From: Nocardia sp. NBC_01730
Lineage (GTDB): Bacteria; Actinomycetota; Actinomycetes; Mycobacteriales; Mycobacteriaceae
Direction of reading: 5' to 3'
DNA: 64,000 nucleotides
Assembly: GCF_035920445.1 (NCBI RefSeq)
Contig: NZ_CP109162.1
Location: forward strand, 4,402,001-4,466,000
Shown here one piece after another: positions 17,979 through 27,087 of this stretch. Within the stretch, counting starts at the first letter, position 1; every line of letters starts with the position of its first letter. The position numbers and the translations under genes are program-made. The notes beneath the pieces are model-generated. The model ran no database searches, was not told where the DNA came from, and saw nothing but the letters and a program-made list of their open reading frames with translations.

Positions 17979-18194
17979 ATGACCAGTACCGAAACCGAAG
18001 CCCGCGTCCTCGTCATCGACGACGAACCGATGATCGTCGAGTTGCTCGCGGTGAGCCTGCGTTTCCAGGGCTTCGACGTGGCGACCGCGATCTCGTATCT
18101 GCGGCGCAAGATCGACACCAGCGAACCGAAGCTGCTGCACACGCTGCGTGGTGTGGGATACGTACTGCGCGAACCACAATCGAGCCGAAGGTGA
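17979..18194 (+). pseudogene. Response regulator with large internal in-frame deletion
   Basis: 71 residues. Residues 1-37 are the start of an OmpR-type receiver (ARVLVIDDEPMIVELLAVSL, with the acidic pair DD). Residues 38-66 are the very end of the winged-helix domain (ISYLRRKIDTSEPKLLHTLR, then GVGYVLRE). About 155-160 residues are missing relative to the roughly 230-residue family, including the phospho-acceptor Asp, the switch Thr and Lys and most of the DNA-binding domain. The remaining ends match TrcR-like regulators. The frame is kept, and the stop still overlaps the kinase start (GTGA). It cannot act as a normal regulator. An assembly artefact is possible. Confidence 0.85.
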
Positions 18195-19774
18195 ACGCGC
18201 GAGCGAGTCTGTCGCGGCGGGTGTCGGCGGTCCCGCTGCGGGTGGGGCTGGTCATCGTCCTGTTGCTGCTGACGGCGGCGGCGTTGTTCGCGTCGGGGAC
18301 CGCGGTGACCTCGGCGCTGAGCCGGTCGCTGACCCAACGCACCGACGAGCAGCTCTACGACTCGGCCCGGTCGTGGGCGGAACCACGCCCGATGAAGCAG
18401 GTGACCACCCAAGACGGTCGCGTGCAATGGGTTCCGGCCGACCTGCCCGCCGCGCCTGTGCAGCCCCGATCGCCGGGCGAACAGCCGCGCCGGTTCTTCG
18501 AGTTACGCAAGGGCGCCGACGGACAGGTGTACCTGGAAGTGCCCGGCAGCAACGGTTCGGCCGACACACCGGATCTCGGCGACCAGCGGGCCGTCACCCC
18601 GGTGACGGTCGGGTCCACGGGCGACTCGTCGGTGCGCTGGCGGGTGCTCACCACCACCAACAAGTACGGTTCGACCACCATCGGCCTGCCGCTGACCGAC
18701 AACCAGGAGACGGTTTCGAGGCTGATCTATATCGAGATCGGCACCGGCGCGACGGCTCTGCTCGCGCTGGGTGCCATCGGGTACCTCGTCATCCGGCGCA
18801 GCCTGCGGCCGTTACGCGAGGTGGAGGAGACCGCGGCGGCGATCGCGGGCGGCGACCTGCACCGGCGAGTTCCGGTGCGCGGAGTCGACACCGAGGTCGA
18901 TCATCTGGCCAGGTCGTTGAACGAGATGCTCGCGCAGATCCAGCACGGTGTGGCCGCGACCGAGGCGTCCGAGGAGGCTGCCAGACGCTCGGAGGCACGG
19001 ATGCGCCGCTTCGTCGCCGACGCCAGTCACGAATTACGCACGCCACTCACCACGATTCGCGGTTTCGCCGAGCTGTATCGGCAGGGCGCCAGCACCGACG
19101 CGCGAATGGTGGTCGGCCGGATCGAGGCGGAGGCCGAGCGGATGGGCCTGCTCGTCGAGGATCTGCTGCTGCTGGCCCGGCTGGACGAGAAGCGCCCGCT
19201 GGCGCGCGAACCTGTCGATCTGCTCGCCCTCACCGGGGACGCCGTGCACAGCGCGCAAGCCATGGCCGCCCGCCAGAAGACGACGCCCACCGCGCCGGAC
19301 CGGCCGATCACGCTGATGATCGGCGACGGCGAAGGAACCATGGACGTGATCGGCGACGAGGCCCGCCTCCGCCAGGTGCTGGCCAACCTGCTCGGCAACG
19401 CACTCACCCACACCCCGCCGGAGGCACCGATCACAGTGCGGCTCAGCCCACTTCCCGACCGCGTCCTCATCGACGTGATCGACTCCGGTCCCGGCCTGTC
19501 CCCCGAAGCAGCCGCACGAGTCTTCGAACGCTTCTACCGCACCGACACGTCACGTACCCGTGCCAGCGGCGGCAGCGGCCTCGGTTTGTCCATCGTGCAG
19601 GCGCTCGTCGCCGCCCACGGCGGGCGGGTGTCGGTGCACACCGAACCGGGCCGCGGCGCGACCTTCACGGTCGTCCTGCCCCGCGAACCCGAGGCGGCGA
19701 GCGGCAATCGCGCTCAGCCCGCCGGTCGGCAACGTTCACGAGGCAGTCACGGCACGGCAGGTCGGGTGACCTAG
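18191..19774 (+). CDS. Sensor histidine kinase (HAMP, HisKA, HATPase)
   Basis: 527 residues. Transmembrane helix 1 at about 20-40 (VGLVIVLLLLTAAALFASG), a periplasmic region of about 140 residues, helix 2 near 180-200, HAMP, the H-box FVADASHELRTPLTTIRGF near residue 280, N-box RQVLANLLGNALTHTP, and G-boxes DSGPGLSPEAA and GGSGLGLSIVQ. All catalytic motifs are intact, and it resembles TrcS-type kinases. The GTG start overlaps the stop of the deleted response regulator. With its partner destroyed it is an orphan here unless it signals to another regulator. Confidence 0.92.
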   Translation: MNARASLSRRVSAVPLRVGLVIVLLLLTAAALFASGTAVTSALSRSLTQRTDEQLYDSARSWAEPRPMKQVTTQDGRVQWVPADLPAAPVQPRSPGEQPRRFFELRKGADGQVYLEVPGSNGSADTPDLGDQRAVTPVTVGSTGDSSVRWRVLTTTNKYGSTTIGLPLTDNQETVSRLIYIEIGTGATALLALGAIGYLVIRRSLRPLREVEETAAAIAGGDLHRRVPVRGVDTEVDHLARSLNEMLAQIQHGVAATEASEEAARRSEARMRRFVADASHELRTPLTTIRGFAELYRQGASTDARMVVGRIEAEAERMGLLVEDLLLLARLDEKRPLAREPVDLLALTGDAVHSAQAMAARQKTTPTAPDRPITLMIGDGEGTMDVIGDEARLRQVLANLLGNALTHTPPEAPITVRLSPLPDRVLIDVIDSGPGLSPEAAARVFERFYRTDTSRTRASGGSGLGLSIVQALVAAHGGRVSVHTEPGRGATFTVVLPREPEAASGNRAQPAGRQRSRGSHGTAGRVT

Positions 19775-20236
19775 TCGAAAAAGACAACTCCAGCTCACGT
19801 CGAGATCAACGGCACATGGTGGCGCCCCCCCTACTCGTGAACGCCATAGCCGTGTGCCTCTGATCAGGACGTCGCCCTATGCGGGCGGTGCGCGGGCTGC
19901 AAGACGTCGTCGAGTAGGCCGCCGGTAGTCGGGGCGGCGCCTTCCTCGACGAACCATTCCCAGCGCATCACGCGTCCAAGGATCGGTGTGGGCAGGCGTA
20001 GCAGCACACCGGCGATGGTCGCGAAGCGGCTGGAGCCCTCGACGATCGAACGATGCGCGGCCAGAGCGGCTTTTCGCGGGCCGGCGAATCCACTGTTGGT
20101 CCGCGACGGCGCCGCGCGATCGGCCGCGCGCCGTTGGGATCCGCCGTTGCCGGCCGGGCGGCGAGCTGATGCCCACCGCGTCGGCCTACCCTGGGGTCTT
20201 CCGCGATACAGCCACAGCCCAGGAGGAAAGTCACAC
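19775..20236. other. Intergenic region with possible gene remnant
   Basis: 462 bp between the kinase and galE. AGGAGG at 20221-20226 serves galE. The minus strand holds a coding-like tail, listed separately. Confidence 0.5.
19864..20092 (-). pseudogene. Possible C-terminal gene remnant, unrecognised
   Basis: The minus strand reads AALAAHRSIVEGSSRFATIA, then GVLLRLPTPILGRVMRWEWF, and ends at a TGA at 19864, with codon usage like real genes. Upstream the frame loses coding character and has no convincing start. It looks like the last 65-75 residues of a lost protein. I cannot name the family. Confidence 0.3.
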
Positions 20237-21214
20237 GTGAAACTTCTCGTCACCGGCGGCGCCGGCTACATCGGCAGCGTCGTCGCACACCAACTCGTCG
20301 ACGCAGGCCACGACGTGGCGATTCTCGACGACCTGTCCACCGGCTTCGCGTCGAATCTGCCGGAGCGGGCGGTCTTCCACCACCTCTCGATCCACCGGGT
20401 CGCCGACGTTCTCACCCCGGCGGCCGGATTCGACGGTGTGCTGCACTTCGCCGCCAAGATCGAGGTCGCCGAGTCGGTCGCGGATCCGGAGAAGTACTGG
20501 CACCACAACATCGAGGGCTCACTCGCCCTGTTGCGGGCCGCGCGCGCCGCCCGGACACCGCGACTGATCTTCTCCAGCACCGGATCGATGTACACCGGTG
20601 ACGGCAGCACCCCCTTCGACGAGCACGCCGAGGTGCGGCCGAAGAACCCGTACGCGGCCACCAAGGCAACGGTGGACATGATGATCGCGGGCGAGTGCGG
20701 CGCGAGCGAACTCGGCGCCGCGTCGCTGCGCTACTTCAACGCTTCGGGCGCCGTCGTGTCGCACGGGGCGCGACTGGGCGAGCGCCACGAGCCGGAATCC
20801 CACCTGATTCCGATTCTGCTGCAAGCCGCTGCCGGACAACGGGATTCGTTCACACTGTTCGGCACCGACTATCCCACGCCGGATGGCAGCTGCATCCGCG
20901 ACTACATCCACGTTGCTGATCTGGCCACCGCCCACCTGCTCGCGCTCCAGGCCATCCGGCCCGGCGAGTACGAGGTGTACAACCTCGGCAACGGCAGCGG
21001 CTACTCCAACCGGCAGGTGCTCGACACCGTGCGCGAGGTCACCGGACGCGACTTCCCGGTCTCGTACGCCGACCGAAGGCCTGGTGACCCGGCCGTCTGC
21101 GTCGCGGCGAGCGACAAGGCGGGCACCCGACTCGGCTGGAAGCCACAGCGCCCTGATCTGGTCGACATCATCGGCGACGCCTGGGATTTCCATCTCGCGG
21201 TGCACGGCGACTGA
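20237..21214 (+). CDS. galE: UDP-glucose 4-epimerase
   Basis: 325 residues of the extended SDR family. The Rossmann motif VTGGAGYIGSVVAH is at residues 5-18, HFAAKIEVAESV near 77, the catalytic SST...YxxxK in FSSTGSMYTG and NPYAATKATVDMM, and FNASGA near 172. It interconverts UDP-galactose and UDP-glucose, for sugar catabolism and for arabinogalactan precursor supply. The GTG start follows AGGAGG by ten bases. It stands alone; galK is 17 kb upstream. Confidence 0.92.
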   Translation: MKLLVTGGAGYIGSVVAHQLVDAGHDVAILDDLSTGFASNLPERAVFHHLSIHRVADVLTPAAGFDGVLHFAAKIEVAESVADPEKYWHHNIEGSLALLRAARAARTPRLIFSSTGSMYTGDGSTPFDEHAEVRPKNPYAATKATVDMMIAGECGASELGAASLRYFNASGAVVSHGARLGERHEPESHLIPILLQAAAGQRDSFTLFGTDYPTPDGSCIRDYIHVADLATAHLLALQAIRPGEYEVYNLGNGSGYSNRQVLDTVREVTGRDFPVSYADRRPGDPAVCVAASDKAGTRLGWKPQRPDLVDIIGDAWDFHLAVHGD

Positions 21215-21335
21215 TCGCCGGACTCCCGCGGCAACGGTCGACGACCTGCCGGTCGACGAAGGGCGCGACTACTCGTTCGCGCGACGGCAGAAGAGAATCT
21301 CTGCACCATACCTGTGCTCGGACCGCACGCCGACG

Positions 21336-22670
21336 CTACATGCCGACGCAGTCGATGATCGGCGCGGGATAGTCGGCCGGATCGACGTTCCCCCGCCACG
21401 GCCGGTGTATGCGGGCGCCGGGTAGATGCGCCAGCTCGGGTATCCACCGCCGCACGTACGCACCATCCGGGTCGTAGCGCTCAGCTTGGCGCAGCGGGTT
21501 GAGCACCCGGTTCGGCCTGGTGTCGGTCCCGGTTCCCGCGATCCACTGCCAGTTCAGCTGGTTGTTCGCCAGATCCGCATCGACCAGCCAATACCGGAAG
21601 TGCTCCGCGCCGACGCGCCAGTCCACCCGCAGCGACTTGGCCAGGAAGCTGGCGGCGATCAGCCTGGCCCGGCCCGGCATCCAGCCCTCTGCGCGCAGCT
21701 GGCGCATCCCGGCGTCCACGATCGGGTGCCCGGTGTGGCCGTCGCACCATGCGTCGACGGCCTGCGGATCGTCGCGCCACCGGTTCGAGCGGTCACGGTA
21801 GTCCGACCACGCGGCCGCCGGGCGAGCGGCCAGCAGCTGGTGATGGAAGTCCCGCCAGGCCAGCTGCCTAGCGAACGCGTGCCCGCCCTCGGTGGACATG
21901 TCGATCCGATGCATCAGCTCCACCGGGGACACACACCCGAAATGCAGATACGGCGACAGCCGCGAGGTGGCGTTGGCGCCGAGGTCGTCGCTGCGCCGCG
22001 CGTAGTCCGCGATCGGCCCGGACAGCCAGTCCCACATCATCTTTCGCCCTGTCGTCTCGCCGCCGACTGCGAGCTGCGGCGAGGCGCGGCCCGAGCACAG
22101 CTCGCCCGCGCCCGGCAGCGGCAAACTCACCACCCTCGGCAGCGTGAGGTCACATGGCTTGCCGAGCCTCGTGCGCCAGTGTGCCGCGCACCAGCGGCGA
22201 AAGTACGGGGTGAAGACGGTGAAGTGGTCGCGCCCGGTGGAAGGCATGAGCGCCCCCGGATCGGAGGCCGTGATCGTTGCGGCGTGGGTGTACACCAGAC
22301 AGTCGCGCGTCGCCAGCCGCTCGCGGAGCGCGCGTTCGCGCCGCCTGCTGTAACCGCTCACGTCCGCGGCGACGTGCACGCTCTCGGCATGCACCTGGGC
22401 GACCACCCGGTCGACTTCGGCGACCACGTCGCCGCGGCGCAGCACCAGCCTGCCGCCGATGGCCCGTAGTTCGGCGTCCAACTCCGCGAGGGCGGCGGCC
22501 AGGAATCGCGCCCGGTTCGGGGCGGCGAATCGACCGGACAGGATGGCGTCGTCGAGGACGAACAGCGGGACGACTGCGGCGCCTTCCCGGTGCGCGGCGG
22601 TCAGCACCGGATTGTCGCGGACTCGAAGGTCGCGGGTGAAGAGGGCGATCGTGACGGTCATCGGCCGCAT
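21336..22670 (-). CDS. phr: Deoxyribodipyrimidine photolyase (class I)
   Basis: 444 residues. An N-terminal photolyase domain (LFTRDLRVRDNPVLTAAHRE) and a C-terminal FAD-binding domain: TSRLSPYLHFGCVSP near 235, RQLAWRDFHHQLL near 268, GHPIVDAGMRQLRAEGWMPG near 315, and ANNQLNWQWIAGTGTD near 380. It uses blue light to repair cyclobutane pyrimidine dimers. The start could be this ATG or the one three codons in. It lies downstream of the lipocalin gene on the same strand and beside a B12-type photoregulator, which fits light induction. Confidence 0.93.
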   Translation of the reverse strand: MRPMTVTIALFTRDLRVRDNPVLTAAHREGAAVVPLFVLDDAILSGRFAAPNRARFLAAALAELDAELRAIGGRLVLRRGDVVAEVDRVVAQVHAESVHVAADVSGYSRRRERALRERLATRDCLVYTHAATITASDPGALMPSTGRDHFTVFTPYFRRWCAAHWRTRLGKPCDLTLPRVVSLPLPGAGELCSGRASPQLAVGGETTGRKMMWDWLSGPIADYARRSDDLGANATSRLSPYLHFGCVSPVELMHRIDMSTEGGHAFARQLAWRDFHHQLLAARPAAAWSDYRDRSNRWRDDPQAVDAWCDGHTGHPIVDAGMRQLRAEGWMPGRARLIAASFLAKSLRVDWRVGAEHFRYWLVDADLANNQLNWQWIAGTGTDTRPNRVLNPLRQAERYDPDGAYVRRWIPELAHLPGARIHRPWRGNVDPADYPAPIIDCVGM

Positions 22671-22840
22671 ACCTGGCTAGGGAGACAGCCGATCACTGTT
22701 CGCACTCTCGTCGGGTCGCGCAGGGCCGCCGCAGGTGTCGAGCGTGCTCGGCGCTCGTGCGGGTCGCGCCGACGCCCGCATCGGGCAGCAGCCATACCGA
22801 CGACGATGCGGCCCTCATGGGCGTCGAGCACTCGACTCAC

Positions 22841-23467
22841 CTACCCGCACAACGGCACGATGTCGGATCCGCCACCCGTCGTCGGCGACGTCAGATACCA
22901 GCACGGATTCTGGCCCGCCGCCGTGATCGCCGCGCGTACCTGCTGCCAGGACGCCTCGTCCAGCGCGGCCGCGCGGGCGAGGACGAACCCGGACAGCCCG
23001 CTCGGGTCGGTGACGACTGCCCACGAGTACTCCGGGCCGAGGGCGGTGACGATGTAGTTGGTCGGGCCCTCCAGACGTTCCTGGGTTGGCACCCCGGGGA
23101 AGCTGACATGCAGCTGTGCACCGGTCTCCCGGTCGTTCACCGTTGCGGTGCCTGCGATTTCGGTGCGCGTGTTCGCCCATGTGGTGCAGGTGTTGCGCAC
23201 CGCGACGTTGCCTTGCGGGTCGAGCGAGTAGTGCGCTTGCGTGTCGCGCGCGCAGATCACATTGAAGTACTGCGGCACGGCGGCGAGCTGACGCCAGGTG
23301 CCGAGGTACCGGTCCAGATCCAGACTCGGCACCGGCGCGGGGCCTGCGACCGGGGTCGGTATCGGCACCGCGGCAGCCCCGACTGTGACCAGGGTCGCCG
23401 CGGCGAATACGGCGGCGAGCCCAGCAAGGAGGCGAGCGGACAAGCGTGGTGTTCGGCAACGGGTCAC
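22841..23467 (-). CDS. Secreted lipocalin (Blc-like)
   Basis: 208 residues from a GTG at 23467 with AGGAG upstream. A signal peptide is visible (TRCRTPRLSARLLAGL followed by a hydrophobic run ending in an Ala-rich cleavage region). The lipocalin signature LDRYLGTWRQLAAVPQYF follows, and three Cys remain in the mature part (ICARDTQ, NTCTTW, NPCWYL). There is no lipobox Cys, so it is exported rather than lipidated. Lipocalins of this group bind membrane lipids. Divergent from the B12-type regulator gene. Confidence 0.85.
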   Translation of the reverse strand: MTRCRTPRLSARLLAGLAAVFAAATLVTVGAAAVPIPTPVAGPAPVPSLDLDRYLGTWRQLAAVPQYFNVICARDTQAHYSLDPQGNVAVRNTCTTWANTRTEIAGTATVNDRETGAQLHVSFPGVPTQERLEGPTNYIVTALGPEYSWAVVTDPSGLSGFVLARAAALDEASWQQVRAAITAAGQNPCWYLTSPTTGGGSDIVPLCG

Positions 23468-23513
23468 GCGAACTCCTAGAAAACCGGCGACGTTTTCCAC
23501 CGTACCAGAAAAC

Positions 23514-23530
23514 GATGCATTATTGATGCA
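23514..23530. promoter_or_regulatory. Candidate operator in the lipocalin/regulator intergenic region
   Basis: GATGCATTATTGATGCA contains TGCAT-N5-ATGCA. CGATGCAT plus A two bases on recurs, in inverse orientation, before the TIGR01777 epimerase gene (26071-26081). It may be the site of the B12-type regulator. Confidence 0.4.
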
Positions 23531-23657
23531 ACCGTGGCCCGATCTGCGCTTCGACCCCGCGGACGTGACGACGTAGCCCTACCGCGCTGCCCCTCCCCCG
23601 AGCCACAGCCACCCAGGCGGAGCGAATCCGACCGACCGGAGCGGGCAGAATAGTGCG

Positions 23658-24503
23658 ATGCCCTCCGGTTCCGTCCCCGTGTCCGACGCGGCCGGATACA
23701 CGGTGCGCGTGGTGGCCGAACGCCTCGGCATCCCGACGGCGACCTTGCGCAGCTGGAATCGTCGTTACAACATCGGACCGCCACAGCACCGCCCCGGCAA
23801 GCACCGCCTGTACACCGAAGCCGACATCGCCATGCTCGAGCGCATGCTGACTCTGATCCGCACGGGAGCGAGTCCGGCGGGAGCCGCGGCGGCGGTGCGC
23901 GGACCGGCTCCCATGCTCGGGGAGTGCGCGTCGCTGCTGGCCGCGGCCTTCGCACTGGACACCAGGTCGGTGTCGATTCAGTTGGCGGCACACGTCCGCG
24001 CCTTCGGCGTAGTGGACACGTGGAACCTGCTATGCCGCCCCGCCTTCACCGACATCGTCGGCCGCCAACTCGGCGGCGAGCGATGCATCGATGTCGAGCA
24101 CCTGCTCTCCTGGTGCATCATCGCGGTGCTGCACCGCACCGATCCGCCGCCGGAATTGCCGAGCCCAACGCCGGTGGTGCTGGCCTGCACCAGCGGCGAG
24201 ACACATTCGCTTCCGCTGGAGGTTCTGCGCGCGGCCCTCGCCGAACGCGGGATCGGAGCGCGGATGCTCGGCGCAGACGTGCCCACAGGCGCGCTCGCCG
24301 ACACCCTTGCCCGGTTCGACCGTCCCGCCGCGGTACTGCTGTGGTCGCAGCAGGAATCCACCGCGTTGACCTCCGCGGTGCGCACCTGCGTCGACGCGGG
24401 CGCCCGGGTCCTCGTCGGCGGGCCGGGGTGGGAGGGGGTCTTCCTACCCGAGGGCGTCGAGCGAATCCAGAGCCTGGTCGACGCCGCCGACCGGCTCGCA
24501 TGA
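23658..24503 (+). CDS. MerR-type regulator with B12-binding domain (LitR/CarH-like)
   Basis: 281 residues. The N-terminal MerR HTH (YTVRVVAERLGIPTATLRSW, then NRRYNIGPPQHRPGKHRLY) spans residues 14-55. A helical B12-cap domain follows, with VEHLLSWCI (the EH pair) near 155. The cobalamin domain starts at about 170 with ACTSGETHSLPLEVLRAAL, carrying the His that ligates cobalt, then LGADVPTGAL and VGGPGW. Family members bind adenosylcobalamin in the dark, repress DNA and release it in light. The neighbours photolyase and lipocalin are typical targets. Confidence 0.88.
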   Translation: MPSGSVPVSDAAGYTVRVVAERLGIPTATLRSWNRRYNIGPPQHRPGKHRLYTEADIAMLERMLTLIRTGASPAGAAAAVRGPAPMLGECASLLAAAFALDTRSVSIQLAAHVRAFGVVDTWNLLCRPAFTDIVGRQLGGERCIDVEHLLSWCIIAVLHRTDPPPELPSPTPVVLACTSGETHSLPLEVLRAALAERGIGARMLGADVPTGALADTLARFDRPAAVLLWSQQESTALTSAVRTCVDAGARVLVGGPGWEGVFLPEGVERIQSLVDAADRLA

Positions 24504-24684
24504 CCGCTGCCGCGATCGGTCGGCGATTGCTCGCCGGGAGCATCCGGCTGTGGTGCGATTCTCCTGTGCCGAGCTACGCCCTCCAGTTGCCGGTCAGATA
24601 CCGATCCGACGCGTAACGATGCTCAGCTGATGCGTCGCAACCTCGACGCGGGACGGCAGCAGCCGCGGCGCGAGGCAACTCGGC

Positions 24685-26034
24685 TCAGCCCGCGGACTTG
24701 CCGAGCAGGTGCCGCAGCGCCGGTTCCAATCCTGGCGAACGGAATTCGTGACCGACCTGCTCCAGCCGTGCGGGAACCGCGCGCTGGCCGGCAGAGGCCA
24801 GTTCCCGGTTACCTTCGCGACCGAGGAGCAGGGCCGGGCCGAATCCCGGCACCGGGAGCAGCGCGGGCCGGTGCAGGACCCCCGCCAGGACCTTCGTGTA
24901 CTCCGCGTTGCGGACGGGATGCGGGGCAACCGCATTGACCGGGCCGGACAGACGCCCGTCCCACAGTGCACGGTGGTAGACGTCGATCAGGTCATCGAGC
25001 CCGATCCAGGACAGCCATTGACGACCATCGCCGATGCGTCCGCCCAGCCCGGCGGCGAACAGCGGGCGCAGCAGGTGCAGGGTGCCACCGCGCGGGGACT
25101 GCACGATCCCGGTGCGCACCCGCACCACCCGGACGCCGGACTCGGCGGCCGGGCGCGATGCGGCTTCCCAGTCGTCGACCAGGTCGGCAAGGAAACCGTC
25201 TCCGCGCGCGGCGTTCTCCGTCAGCGTTTCGTCGCCGCGGCCGTATCCGTAGTAGCCGATCGCGGAGGCGCTGACGAAGACCGGCACCGCTGCCCGCGCC
25301 GCGACCTCGGCGAGCCTGCGAGTCGGCCCGATCCGGCTGTCGGCCACCGCACGTTTGTGCTTCTCGGTGAACCGGCCCGCGATCGACGCGCCCGCCAGAT
25401 GCACGACCGCGTCCACGCCGTACAGCAGGTCCGGCGCGGGATTATCGGTGTCCCACTGCCTTTCGTCCGCGGCGCGCGGCGGGTGACGGACCAGCCTGAG
25501 CACGGTGTGCCCTCCGGTGGTCAGGAACGCCGTCAGCGCCGAGCCGACCAGGCCGGAGGCCCCGGTCACCGCGATGGTCGCGGCCTCGAAGCCGGACCGC
25601 GCCGCCCGCGCGTGCGCGGCCAAGTCGTCGGCGAGCTGACGATGACGGTAGGCGAGCATGGGCCGTAGCACCGCGGCGGGCGCCGGCGCGTCGACCCGAT
25701 CCACGACCCGCGTGTGCGTCTCGTCGACAACCTCGAAATCGTGGGTATGACGCCAGGGCACCAGACCGGCGGGCAGCGAGCCGAGGCCGTCGACGGTGAC
25801 CGCGTCGACGAACCGGTGCGGCGGGTCGTACTCGTGGGGATCGTGCCGCGCCACCCAGCGCAGCCCGCCCGGCAGCCCGAGCACGGCCTGCCCGTCGGAC
25901 AGCGAGTCCGCTTCGACCCGTGGCGATACCGGCTGCCAGGGCGGGGCGAGCCGGGTGAGCGCCCCGGGGCGGGCGTGCCAGGCGAACACCTCGGACCGAG
26001 GAAGATCGATGACGCTCGAATACTCGATGCCCAT
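24685..26034 (-). CDS. SRPBCC plus TIGR01777 NAD(P)-dependent epimerase fusion
   Basis: 449 residues. Residues 1-145 form an SRPBCC-like domain (YSSVIDLPRSEVFAWHARPG and WRHTHDFEVVDETHTRVVDR), and 150-449 are a TIGR01777 SDR (VTGASGLVGSALTAFLTTGG, VVHLAGASIAGRFTEKHK, SASAIGYYGYGRGDE, QWLSWIGLDDLIDVYHRAL). The fused form is common in actinobacteria. Enzymatic role unknown. TIGR01777 genes recur in light-response regulons. The ATG is chosen because the SRPBCC fold starts there. Confidence 0.85.
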   Translation of the reverse strand: MGIEYSSVIDLPRSEVFAWHARPGALTRLAPPWQPVSPRVEADSLSDGQAVLGLPGGLRWVARHDPHEYDPPHRFVDAVTVDGLGSLPAGLVPWRHTHDFEVVDETHTRVVDRVDAPAPAAVLRPMLAYRHRQLADDLAAHARAARSGFEAATIAVTGASGLVGSALTAFLTTGGHTVLRLVRHPPRAADERQWDTDNPAPDLLYGVDAVVHLAGASIAGRFTEKHKRAVADSRIGPTRRLAEVAARAAVPVFVSASAIGYYGYGRGDETLTENAARGDGFLADLVDDWEAASRPAAESGVRVVRVRTGIVQSPRGGTLHLLRPLFAAGLGGRIGDGRQWLSWIGLDDLIDVYHRALWDGRLSGPVNAVAPHPVRNAEYTKVLAGVLHRPALLPVPGFGPALLLGREGNRELASAGQRAVPARLEQVGHEFRSPGLEPALRHLLGKSAG

Positions 26035-26052
26035 GACTCGACTGTAGTCCGG

Positions 26053-26081
26053 GATGCAGCCATTGAAACGTTCATGCATCG
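26053..26081. promoter_or_regulatory. Candidate operator upstream of the TIGR01777 epimerase
   Basis: GATGCA (26053) and TGCATC (26075) are inverted around TGAA-ACG-TTCA. Read on the minus strand, CGATGCATGA at 26072-26081 matches CGATGCATTA in the lipocalin/regulator intergenic region. Confidence 0.35.
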
Positions 26082-26128
26082 CTTTGCGGCGCGATGGCGC
26101 AGAAATCCGCTGGAATGCGGCGTCAAAC

Positions 26129-26142
26129 TAGAACATGTTCTA
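26129..26142. promoter_or_regulatory. KstR-type operator
   Basis: TAGAACATGTTCTA is a perfect 14-bp palindrome matching the published KstR consensus TNNAACNNGTTNNA at every fixed position. It lies 41 bp before the start of the NTF2-like gene, so the gene probably belongs to the cholesterol-catabolism regulon. Confidence 0.75.
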
Positions 26143-26183
26143 CCATGTGTCGAGTCACGACCCGCGACAACGGAGGTACTGCC

Positions 26184-26990
26184 ATGCCGCTGGCCCCCTC
26201 GGCCGCAGCGCTGCTGACTGTCGTCGAGGCTTCACCGCGCGCGGTCGCCGCGCACGACAAGTCGGCGTGGGTCGACCTGTTCGCCGCAGACGCCGAAGTC
26301 AACGACCCGGTCGGCGCTCGCCCGCACATCGGCCGCGGCGCCATCGAACGCTTCTACGACACCTTCATCGGTCCGAACACCATCGCTTTCCGGGTCGAAC
26401 GCGACCTGGTGGACCCACCAACGGTGCTGCGCGACCTCACCATAGTGACCACCATGTCGACCGGCGCCACCGTGTACGTCCCGATGCATCTGCGCTACCG
26501 CCTCGTCGAGGAGGACGGGGCCTGGAAGATCGCCGACCTCGCCGCATTCTGGGAGCTGGCCGCGATGATCTGGCAGCTGCTGCGCACCGGAGCGCCCGGA
26601 CTCGGCGCCGCGCTGAAACTCGGACCACAGCTGATCGCCAACCAAGGTTTCGGCGGGATGATCGGGATGCTGTCGGCGCTCCGCGGCGTCGGTCGTACCG
26701 GGAAGCGCATGACGACAAGGGTCTTCGCCGCCGCCGCGAGCACGAACCTGCTCCGGGTGCGTGGCCTGCTCGGCAACCGGGCCGAGATCGAATTACCCGC
26801 GGGCACACCGGTTTCGGTGGAGGAATTCACCAACCGGGTGCGGAACATGCGCTGGAGCAAGGTGATCGCCGCCGGTCGCACCGTCACGGCGAGCGTCCGG
26901 CTCGGCGACACGCACGGGGTCGCGGTCGCCGAGTTCGCCACCGGGGCTACCCACATCACCATCCTCCGCTTCTACCTCGACGCGGTGTGA
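26184..26990 (+). CDS. NTF2/SnoaL-like protein, probable KstR target
   Basis: 268 residues. Residues 1-130 form an NTF2-like (SnoaL/ketosteroid-isomerase) fold: HDKSAWVDLFAADAEVNDPV, IGRGAIERFYDTFIGPNTI, and VYVPMHLRYRLVEEDGAWKI. The rest has a hydrophobic stretch and a second domain (IELPAGTPVSVEEFTNRVRN) that I do not recognise. GGAGG precedes ATG 26184. The perfect KstR site just upstream suggests a role in sterol or steroid metabolism, fitting the isomerase-like fold. No catalytic residue is proven. Confidence 0.75.
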   Translation: MPLAPSAAALLTVVEASPRAVAAHDKSAWVDLFAADAEVNDPVGARPHIGRGAIERFYDTFIGPNTIAFRVERDLVDPPTVLRDLTIVTTMSTGATVYVPMHLRYRLVEEDGAWKIADLAAFWELAAMIWQLLRTGAPGLGAALKLGPQLIANQGFGGMIGMLSALRGVGRTGKRMTTRVFAAAASTNLLRVRGLLGNRAEIELPAGTPVSVEEFTNRVRNMRWSKVIAAGRTVTASVRLGDTHGVAVAEFATGATHITILRFYLDAV

Positions 26991-27087
26991 AAGTGCCTGT
27001 CCGGTAGTCGGATGCACCGAAACCCCTACTCCTAGTGCTCCTGACCTGGGATGCGCTGAGGGCACTCACGCAGGATCCTCGAGCGAT

